Positions 8,264-13,872 of a DNA stretch of 17,579 nt are shown piece by piece (position 1 is the first letter of the stretch; the number at the start of each line of letters is the position of its first letter). Source of the DNA: Desulfohalobiaceae bacterium (lineage in GTDB: Bacteria > Desulfobacterota > Desulfovibrionia > Desulfovibrionales > Desulfothermaceae). The notes below the pieces were generated by a model. It was not told the DNA's origin and did no database searches. It saw only the letters and a list, made by a program, of their open reading frames with translations. The stretch spans positions 1-17,579 of the forward strand of contig JAIPER010000022.1 in assembly GCA_021737115.1 (NCBI GenBank), given 5' to 3'. The position numbers and the translations under genes are program-made.

Positions 8264-9175
8264 ATGCTGAAGGCTCTGGCACGAAAATCGCACACCTTGG
8301 AGAGGTTTCTCGAGGGCTGGTCGCTGTTCTATGAGAACACAGTAGGCCGAATCGGATTGTTCCTGCTTCTCTTTTTCGCTTTGATGGCGGTCTGCAGCTA
8401 CATCCCCCCGCTGATAGATCCCATGTACCACCCCATGACCGGGGTCGATCCGGAGGTCTTCAGATCGACTCCCCCCAGCCCGACGCACTGGCTGGGCACG
8501 GACAACATCGGACGGGATCTTTTGAGCCAGCTGCTGACCGGGGCCAGGATCGCCTTTTTGGTGGGCATTACCGCCGCATTCATGAGCATCGTCTTCGGAA
8601 CCCTGATCGGGATGATCGCCGGGTACGCCGGAAAGGTCCTCGATTCCCTCTTGATGCGTTTTGCAGACATGATCATGGTCATGCCCTCGCTGCTGGTGGT
8701 CCTTTTGTTGTCCTCCCTGTTCGGGCAGTTGAACATCTGGATCATCGTTCTCTTGATTTCTCTGTTTCGCTGGCCCGGCATCGCCCGGGTGATCAGGGCC
8801 CAAACCCTTTCCCTCAAACAGCGGCCTTTCATCGACATGGCCAGAGTGGCCGGGGCTTCTCACCTGCGGATCGTATTCCGGCACATCCTGCCCAACGTCC
8901 TGCCCATGGCCCTTTTGTACATGACCTTCCGGGTTACATCGGCCATCATCGTCGAAGCGGCCCTGGCCTTTCTGGGGTTCGGGGACCCGAACACCGTGAG
9001 CTGGGGGATGATGCTGCAGTGGGTCTGGAAGACCGGACACATGTTCCAGGCTCCTTACTGGCTCCTGCCTCCAGGAATCTGCATCTCCCTGATCACCCTG
9101 TCCTTTTATATGATGGGACGGGCCATGGAAGAGGTCCTGGACCCCAGACTCAGAAAGGAGGAACAAAGGATTTAG
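8264..9175 (+). CDS. ABC importer permease, DppC/OppC/GsiD type
   Basis: A 303-residue inner-membrane protein. It has a short cytoplasmic N-terminus, a first helix (GRIGLFLLLFFALMAV), a periplasmic loop and the DppC mark LGTDNIGRDLLSQLLTGARI at about residues 77-96. The EAA loop follows at about 190-210 (IDMARVAGAS, 9 residues, LP at 209-210). The end GRAMEEVLDPRLRKEE is also typical. It is separated from the first permease by 93 AT-rich bases, longer than usual inside such operons, and no clear ribosome site precedes ATG 8264. The stop lies one base before the first ATPase start. Function as the partner permease is secure; the start is less sure. Confidence 0.93.
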   Translation: MLKALARKSHTLERFLEGWSLFYENTVGRIGLFLLLFFALMAVCSYIPPLIDPMYHPMTGVDPEVFRSTPPSPTHWLGTDNIGRDLLSQLLTGARIAFLVGITAAFMSIVFGTLIGMIAGYAGKVLDSLLMRFADMIMVMPSLLVVLLLSSLFGQLNIWIIVLLISLFRWPGIARVIRAQTLSLKQRPFIDMARVAGASHLRIVFRHILPNVLPMALLYMTFRVTSAIIVEAALAFLGFGDPNTVSWGMMLQWVWKTGHMFQAPYWLLPPGICISLITLSFYMMGRAMEEVLDPRLRKEEQRI

Positions 9176-9176
9176 A

Positions 9177-10139
9177 ATGACACTGCTTGAAGTCGAGAAC
9201 CTGTCCATCGCCTACCAGACCCGGGGGGGAGTATCCCTGGCTGTGGACGCGGCCTCCTTTTCTCTGGAAAAAGGAAAATCACTGGGAATTGTGGGTGAAT
9301 CCGGCTGCGGCAAAACCACGATCGGCATGGGGCTGCTGCGTCTGCTTCCGGAAAACGGGATCATCCAGGACGGAAAAGTCCTCTTCGAGGGCCAGGACCT
9401 GTTGCAGATATCTGAAGACGAGATGCGGACCATCCGCTGGAAAAAGATCTCCATGATCTTTCAGGCGGCCATGAACGCCTGGAATCCGGTACAGCGCGTC
9501 GGAGAGCAGATCGTTGAGGCCATCCGCATCCACTACCCCGATTACTCCAGAGACCGGGCCGTCAAGGAGGTTGAGGATCTCTACCAGCTGGTGGACATAC
9601 CCAGGAATCGCCTCTTCAATTATCCTCACGAATACAGTGGAGGAATGAAGCAAAGGGCGATCATTGCCATGGCTCTGACCTGCCACCCGGACCTGATCAT
9701 TGCCGATGAACCGACCACGGCCCTGGATGTAATTGTTCAGGATCAAATCATCCAGAAAATAAAGGAAATTCAAAAAGAACTAAGCATCGCTGTTATTTTT
9801 ATCTCCCACGACATCGGGATGGTGGCCGAAGTCTGCCACGATATCATGGTCATGTACAAAGGCAAAATAGTGGAAGTCGGCAAACGGGAAGAAGTTTTCG
9901 TGACCCCGATGCATCCCTACACCAAATCCCTGCTTTCCTCCTATCTGACCCTGGACGGTGTATTTGACTTCGAGGACAAGGCAAACGAAACTGTCTGCCA
10001 GCCTGACACGATCATTGATTCGCATATATGCGGCTACATCCAACACTGTCAGGAAGCCGATTCTTCCTGTCTGCGGGAAGCACCCCGGTGGCAGGAGATA
10101 ACCCCGACCCACAAGGCCCTCTGCCGTTTGTGCAAGTAG
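9177..10139 (+). CDS. ABC importer ATPase, DppD/OppD type
   Basis: A 320-residue ATPase, standard length. Walker A is GESGCGKTT (40-48), the signature is YSGGMKQR (from 153) and Walker B is LIIADEPTT with D177-E178. THE switch histidine is in FISHDIG. The C-terminal oligopeptide-transport extension is present, beginning with MHPYTKSLL and ending in a cysteine-rich tail (CGYIQHC, SSCLRE, ALCRLC). Related DppD tails have been reported to hold an iron-sulfur cluster, so the cysteines may be functional here. AAAGGA (9165-9170) sits at good distance before ATG 9177. It starts one base after the permease stop and is followed 8 bases later by the second ATPase. It hydrolyses ATP on the cytoplasmic face to drive import. 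Confidence 0.94.
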   Translation: MTLLEVENLSIAYQTRGGVSLAVDAASFSLEKGKSLGIVGESGCGKTTIGMGLLRLLPENGIIQDGKVLFEGQDLLQISEDEMRTIRWKKISMIFQAAMNAWNPVQRVGEQIVEAIRIHYPDYSRDRAVKEVEDLYQLVDIPRNRLFNYPHEYSGGMKQRAIIAMALTCHPDLIIADEPTTALDVIVQDQIIQKIKEIQKELSIAVIFISHDIGMVAEVCHDIMVMYKGKIVEVGKREEVFVTPMHPYTKSLLSSYLTLDGVFDFEDKANETVCQPDTIIDSHICGYIQHCQEADSSCLREAPRWQEITPTHKALCRLCK

Positions 10140-10147
10140 CGGGAGAT

Positions 10148-10987
10148 ATGGAAACCAAGAGCAGACCCACAGAAACGATCCTCAACGTGGATCAGGTGCA
10201 TAAGACCTACCAGGATGTCAGATCCCTGTTCAGGAAATCGGCTTTGACCATTACCGCCTTGAACCGGGTCTCCCTGGAAATCAAAAGGGGGGAAGTCTTC
10301 GGGCTGGTGGGAGCCAGCGGCAGCGGCAAGACCACCCTGGCCAGACTCGTGCTCAAGCTCGAAGAGTTCGAAGCCGGATCGATCCGTTTTAACGAGACCG
10401 AGATCCGAAACCTGAAGGGAAAGGACCTGAAGGCGTTTCGCCGCAAGGTCCAGCTGATTCCCCAGGACCCCTACCAGTCCCTCAATCCCTATCTCTCGAT
10501 CCACGACACCCTTCTCGAACCCCTGTCCATCCACAAAATCGGCTCCAGGGACACCAGGACAAAGATCATCAGTCAATCCCTGGAGGCGGCCGGTCTGAAC
10601 CCGGCTGAGGACTTCTTCACCCGCTACCCCCATCAGCTGAGCGGCGGACAACGGCAACGGGCGGCCATCGCCAGGGCCCTGGTCTTAAAGCCCGAGTTCA
10701 TGATTGCGGATGAGCCCACTTCTATGCTCGATGCCTCAATTTCATTTAATATCTTTCGTCTTTTGATAAAAATCCAGAAATCGCAAAAGGTGACCTTTCT
10801 GTTCATCACCCATGACCTGGCTGCGGCCCGTTTTTTCTGTGACCGGATTGCCGTGATCTACCAGGGGGATATCGTGGAGTCCGGAACAACCGAAAAGGTC
10901 ATCCAGGATCCCAAATCGGAGTATACCAGGGCCCTGATCCGGGCCCAGCCCAAATTCAGTTTTGCCAAAACCACCAGGCCCACTTAA
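10148..10987 (+). CDS. ABC importer ATPase, DppF/OppF type
   Basis: A 279-residue ATPase starting at ATG 10148, preceded by GGGAG (10141-10145). An in-frame GTG at 10130 is an alternative. Walker A is GASGSGKTT (55-63), the signature LSGGQRQR starts at 164 and Walker B is MIADEPTS with D188-E189. FITHDLAAA carries the switch histidine. The QDPYQSLNPYLSI segment is typical of the F subunit. Compared with most DppF proteins (about 320 residues) the C-terminal extension is short and has no cysteine cluster; it stops soon after YTRALIRAQP. It is the partner of the first ATPase in a heterodimer. The stop falls inside the edge of the REP-like copy 2, and the hairpin begins one base after it. Confidence 0.93.
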   Translation: METKSRPTETILNVDQVHKTYQDVRSLFRKSALTITALNRVSLEIKRGEVFGLVGASGSGKTTLARLVLKLEEFEAGSIRFNETEIRNLKGKDLKAFRRKVQLIPQDPYQSLNPYLSIHDTLLEPLSIHKIGSRDTRTKIISQSLEAAGLNPAEDFFTRYPHQLSGGQRQRAAIARALVLKPEFMIADEPTSMLDASISFNIFRLLIKIQKSQKVTFLFITHDLAAARFFCDRIAVIYQGDIVESGTTEKVIQDPKSEYTRALIRAQPKFSFAKTTRPT

Positions 10988-11011
10988 AGCGGGCTTCGCC
11001 CGCAACCCAAA
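10984..11011 (-). repeat. REP-like palindromic element, copy 2
   Basis: This is the exact reverse complement of 120-147. Its hairpin GCGGGC-TTC-GCCCGC (10989-11003) starts one base after the stop of the second ATPase, so on the + strand it would sit at the 3' end of the importer message. It could protect the message end or weakly stop transcription, though no U-run follows. Confidence 0.75.
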
Positions 11012-11077
11012 GGTTCCAGGTTCACGGCCTCCGGCTCGTAGAGAGCGAGCCTACGCCTCGGAGAGTTCACGGTTAAG
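11012..11077. repeat. GGTTCAC-type heptads split by a hairpin
   Basis: Heptads GGTTCCA (11012-11018) and GGTTCAC (11019-11025) are followed, after an intervening palindrome, by AGTTCAC (11064-11070) and GGTTAAG (11071-11077). The palindrome has GGCTCG (11033-11038) pairing with CGAGCC (11046-11051) and an outer CTCCG (11029-11033) with CGGAG (11059-11063), sharing G11033 between alternatives. The same heptads appear reversed at 7083-7096. It looks like a palindrome inserted into a heptad tract. Confidence 0.6.
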
Positions 11078-11088
11078 AAAAAGAAAAT

Positions 11089-11107
11089 AGCCCTCTGATT
11101 TAGGGCT
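11089..11107 (-). terminator. Possible second terminator-like hairpin downstream of the dodecin gene
   Basis: Read on the - strand, AGCCCT pairs with AGGGCT around a 7-base loop and is followed by ATTTTCTTTTTC. A 6-bp stem with an interrupted T-rich tail is only moderate. It would act as a backup to the stronger terminator at 11156-11182. Confidence 0.4.
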
Positions 11108-11155
11108 TCAACTCCTTCGGGGCAACACACTTTCTTGTTTTTTAGTGCGCCTGAC

Positions 11156-11182
11156 AAAAGGGGCCGGGTACAACCCGACCCC
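11156..11182 (-). terminator. Intrinsic terminator of the dodecin gene
   Basis: On the - strand the RNA has GGGGUCGGG, loop UUGUA and CCCGGCCCC followed at once by UUUUGU. All nine pairs form, with one U-G wobble. It lies about 60 bases past the dodecin stop. On the + strand the wobble becomes a C-A mismatch and no T-run follows, so it works best for the - strand. Confidence 0.8.
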
Positions 11183-11241
11183 CTGATCCCGGGTTTCACA
11201 CCGAAGACCTTCAGCCTGATGACCGCTTCCTGCGGACCCGA

Positions 11242-11454
11242 TTACTCGCCCAGGTACTTGAACGATATATTGACCTTGGCCCGAAACAGGGTAACCTTGC
11301 CCTGCTCCACTTTCATATCCAGTTCCGAAACCTCAGCCACCCGGACTTCCCGCAGGTTTTTGGTTGCAGTTTCCACGGCGTTTTTGGCCGCCTTTTCCCA
11401 TGACTCCGAACTGGTCCCGACAAGCTCGATGATCTTGTACACGCTTTCAGTCAT
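11242..11454 (-). CDS. Dodecin-family protein of the subfamily lacking the flavin-stacking tryptophan
   Basis: A 70-residue protein. YKIIELVGTSSESWEKAAKNAV at the start and GKVTLFRAKVNISFKY at the end are the dodecin fold (one helix on a three-stranded sheet, assembling into a hollow dodecamer). Flavin-binding dodecins carry a tryptophan in a segment like LDWFEV; here it is VRVAEV (V39-A40), and the glutamine in the later strand is arginine. Riboflavin/FMN storage is therefore doubtful; related tryptophan-less proteins are common and some are annotated as calcium dodecins. AAGGAGGGG lies just before ATG 11454 (plus-strand 11461-11469), a strong ribosome site, so expression may be high. A single-gene unit with its own candidate promoter and terminator is likely. 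Confidence 0.9.
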   Translation of the reverse strand: MTESVYKIIELVGTSSESWEKAAKNAVETATKNLREVRVAEVSELDMKVEQGKVTLFRAKVNISFKYLGE

Positions 11455-11552
11455 GTCATCCCCTCCTTATTCCCGGACGCGAAGTTTCCCTGAAATCGGT
11501 GTGTCCCCCAACGCCAAAACTCCGGACGGTCAGGCTGTTCCAGTTTCCGACA

Positions 11553-11580
11553 AGGGTATCAGAAAGCGGGCCCAAGTCAA
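11553..11580 (-). promoter_or_regulatory. Candidate sigma70-type promoter for the dodecin gene
   Basis: Read on the - strand, TTGACT (11580-11575) is followed after 16 bases by TACCCT (11558-11553). The -35 box matches 5 of 6 consensus bases and the -10 box is weak. Start of transcription would be near 11546, giving a leader of about 90 bases. The position between two same-strand genes fits an independent promoter. Confidence 0.4.
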
Positions 11581-11604
11581 CCTGTATTTCCACACAGATG
11601 AAAC

Positions 11605-11622
11605 AAAAATCAGGGCTCCTGA
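11605..11622 (-). terminator. Weak terminator at the end of the RarD-like gene
   Basis: On the - strand TCAGG, loop AGC, CCTGA is followed by TTTTTG. The 5-bp stem includes the last codons and the stop of the permease gene (11610-11612). It is short, so termination may be partial. Confidence 0.45.
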
Positions 11623-12530
11623 GTCCGGTTGATCCGGGCCATCGTTCTCAAGTAAAAGAACGACTCCAGGACGTAAAAGAGCACCCCGGACCAGATGAAA
11701 AGAAAGGCGATCAGGCGATGGACCGGGAAGGGCTCGTGAAAGGCGAAAACCCCCAACAGGAACATGCAGGTCGGGGCCAGATACTGCAGTATTCCGACTT
11801 CCACCAGCCTGAGCCTTCTCGCGCAAAAGGTGAACAGCAGCAGGGGCAGGGCGGTGATTATGCCCGATCCGAAAAGCAGGACCCAAACCCAGACGGCATA
11901 GCTTTTCAGGGGGGTCCCGTCCTGAAAACCCGAGATCAGGAGATAGATAAGGGCCGGACAGCTCAGGATCATCATTTCCACCAGCAGTCCGGGGAGGGGC
12001 TCTACAGCGACTTTCTTGCGGATCAGTCCATAAAATCCGAAGGTAAAGGCCAATGTCAGGGCGATCCAGGGAATTTGGCCGTAATTGAAGACCAGATAAC
12101 CGACGCCGACGGCGGCCAGGGTGATGGCCAGGATCTGCAGACTCCGGAGTTTGTCCTGAAAAAAGAGAAAGCCCAACAGGACATTGACCAGAGGATTGAT
12201 GTAGTAGCCCATGCTTGCCTGCAGGACATATCCGGCATTGACCCCCCAGATATAGGTCAGCCAGTTAATGGCTAAAAGCAGTCCGCTCAGACAAAGCAGC
12301 CAGAAACCCTTTTTCGCCCTGAAGACATCGCGCACCTCGCCCCAGCGTCCGCTCAGGGAGATGACGAGCACCATGAAGACAAAGGACCAGAAAATGCGGT
12401 GGCCGAGGATGGTTGCGGCCGGCAGCTGATGCAGACCTTTCCAGTACAGGGGCAGGATTCCCCAGAGCAGAAAAGCAAGAATACCTGCCAGGAGTCCGGA
12501 GGTGTTTTTTTCCTGAAGGCTCAATACCAT
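11610..12530 (-). CDS. rarD: RarD/EamA-type drug/metabolite transporter
   Basis: A 306-residue inner-membrane protein, typical in length for RarD (about 295). About ten membrane helices can be read. The N-terminal GILAFLLWGILPLYWKGL, LPAATILGHRIFWSFVF, INWLTYIWGVNAGYVLQASMGYYINPLVNVLLG and FGLIRKK-like FYGLIRKKV segments are characteristic of RarD. Its transported compound is not established in this family; an export role for a small metabolite is assumed. The start is uncertain: on the - strand AAGGTG lies only one base before ATG 12530, so a TTG two codons later would have better spacing. It is divergent from the aminotransferase gene, with 97 bases between them. Confidence 0.9.
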   Translation of the reverse strand: MVLSLQEKNTSGLLAGILAFLLWGILPLYWKGLHQLPAATILGHRIFWSFVFMVLVISLSGRWGEVRDVFRAKKGFWLLCLSGLLLAINWLTYIWGVNAGYVLQASMGYYINPLVNVLLGFLFFQDKLRSLQILAITLAAVGVGYLVFNYGQIPWIALTLAFTFGFYGLIRKKVAVEPLPGLLVEMMILSCPALIYLLISGFQDGTPLKSYAVWVWVLLFGSGIITALPLLLFTFCARRLRLVEVGILQYLAPTCMFLLGVFAFHEPFPVHRLIAFLFIWSGVLFYVLESFFYLRTMARINRTQEP

Positions 12531-12545
12531 GCACCTTTTTTGGGG

Positions 12546-12574
12546 TTGAATTAAAAAAACAGATCATCTATACT
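12546..12574 (+). promoter_or_regulatory. Sigma70-type promoter for the aminotransferase gene
   Basis: TTGAAT (12546-12551), a 17-base spacer and TATACT (12569-12574) match consensus at 4 of 6 and 5 of 6 positions. Transcription would begin near 12581 and leave a leader of about 46 bases. The surroundings are AT-rich. This sits in the gap shared with the divergent RarD-like gene. Confidence 0.65.
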
Positions 12575-12627
12575 CGGTTTACGGAAAACATGTATTATAT
12601 ATCACAAATAGTTACCAACAGGAAGAC

Positions 12628-13839
12628 ATGATGGGACAGCAGCGGCATTTCATAGATCTGGAAGAACGATACGGAGCCCACAACTACAAGCCTCTGGACG
12701 TGGTCCTGACCAGGGGCAGGGGGGTCTGGGTCTGGGACGTGGACGACAGGAAATATCTGGACTGCCTGGCTGCTTACTCTGCGGTGAACCAGGGTCACTG
12801 CCACCCCAGGATCATGCAGGCCATGCTCGACCAGGCCCAGAAACTGACCTTGACCTCCAGGGCTTTTCGCAACGACCAGCTCGGCCCGTTTTATGAAGAA
12901 CTCTGCGCCTTGACCAATTCCCACAAGGTCCTGCCCATGAACAGCGGGGCCGAGGCTGTGGAATCGGTGATCAAGGCCGTGCGCAAGTGGGGCTATGAGG
13001 TCAAGGGGATACCGCATGATCAAGCGGAAATCATCGTCTGCGACAACAACTTCCACGGCCGAACCATCTCCATCGTCGGCTTCAGCTCGGATGATTCGGC
13101 CCGCAAAGGCTTTGGTCCTTTTCCCGCTGGTTTCACCTCCATTCCTTTTGGCAACGCCCGGGCCTTTGCAGAGGCCATTACCGAAAACACCGTGGCCCTT
13201 CTGGTGGAACCGCTTCAGGGCGAGGCCGGGGTGATCATCCCGCCGGACGGCTACCTCAAGGAGGTCAAACATATCTGCGAAAAGCATGACCTGGTTCTGG
13301 TTCTGGATGAAATCCAGACCGGGCTGGGCAGGACCGGCAGGCTCCTGGCAGAGGAACACGACGGAATCGAGGCCGATCTGACCCTGGTGGGCAAGGCCCT
13401 CTCCGGAGGTTTCTATCCGGTCTCGGCTGTTTTGTCCAACTCCGAAGTCATGGGGGTCCTGCGGCCCGGGGAACACGGCAGCACCTTCGGCGGCAATCCG
13501 CTGGCCTGCGCCGTCGCCAGGGAGGCCCTCAAGGTCCTGGTCGAAGAAGGGATGATCGACAACGCAGCCCGGATGGGGGACTACTTTCTGCAGGGGCTGA
13601 AAACAATAAGGGACCCGAAGATCAAGGAGGTCCGGGGCAAGGGGTTGATGATCGGTTTGGAGCTCTATCCAGAGGCCGGAGGGGGACGCAAATATTCCGA
13701 ACTGCTCAAAGAGGAAGGGCTGCTCTGCAAGGACACTCACAAGGACACCCTGCGCTTTGCCCCGCCCCTGGTGATCACCAGAGCGGAAGTCGACTACGCC
13801 CTGGAGCGGATTGACAGGGTGTTGACCCAAGACCCTTAA
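12628..13839 (+). CDS. rocD: Ornithine aminotransferase-like class III PLP aminotransferase
   Basis: A 403-residue enzyme, usual RocD length. Family marks in order: GAHNYKPLDVVLTRG, AYSAVNQGHCHP, PMNSGAEAVE, CDNNFHGRT, EPLQGEAGVIIPPDGYL, VLDEIQTGLGRTG (the aspartate that holds the PLP ring nitrogen) and VGKALSGGFYPVSA with K256 as the Schiff-base lysine; HGSTFGGNPLA follows. Ornithine aminotransferase moves the delta-amino group of ornithine to 2-oxoglutarate, giving glutamate semialdehyde and glutamate. The match is to the RocD branch rather than ArgD, but a related omega-amino substrate is possible. Two adjacent ATGs (12628, 12631) follow AGGAAG (12620-12625); the second has better spacing. 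The radical SAM gene starts 33 bases after the stop, so a shared amino-acid pathway is likely. Confidence 0.9.
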   Translation: MMGQQRHFIDLEERYGAHNYKPLDVVLTRGRGVWVWDVDDRKYLDCLAAYSAVNQGHCHPRIMQAMLDQAQKLTLTSRAFRNDQLGPFYEELCALTNSHKVLPMNSGAEAVESVIKAVRKWGYEVKGIPHDQAEIIVCDNNFHGRTISIVGFSSDDSARKGFGPFPAGFTSIPFGNARAFAEAITENTVALLVEPLQGEAGVIIPPDGYLKEVKHICEKHDLVLVLDEIQTGLGRTGRLLAEEHDGIEADLTLVGKALSGGFYPVSAVLSNSEVMGVLRPGEHGSTFGGNPLACAVAREALKVLVEEGMIDNAARMGDYFLQGLKTIRDPKIKEVRGKGLMIGLELYPEAGGGRKYSELLKEEGLLCKDTHKDTLRFAPPLVITRAEVDYALERIDRVLTQDP

Positions 13840-13850
13840 ACCGGGGTCTT
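13829..13850 (+). other. Hairpin spanning the aminotransferase stop codon
   Basis: AAGACCC (13829-13835) pairs perfectly with GGGTCTT (13844-13850) around an 8-base loop that contains the stop. No U-run follows. It could partly uncouple expression of the two genes or stabilise the upstream message. Confidence 0.4.
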
Positions 13851-13872
13851 TAGATCTCAAATCGGAGGAATA

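Noticed and set aside
7688..9208. Open frame of 506 codons on the - strand across the two permease genes
   Set aside because: It lies opposite two clear permeases and the inter-gene gap, is rich in Gln, Asp, Gly and His in a way typical of antisense frames of GC-rich genes, and shows no family motif.
120..11011. A composite transposon bounded by the inverted 28-bp copies
   Set aside because: No transposase or integrase lies between or beside them, no target duplications are visible, and the elements look like extragenic palindromes; kept only as a lower-level finding.
11499..12275. Open frame of 258 codons on the + strand opposite the RarD-like gene
   Set aside because: The - strand frame encodes a complete ten-helix permease; the + frame is a polar, low-complexity shadow.
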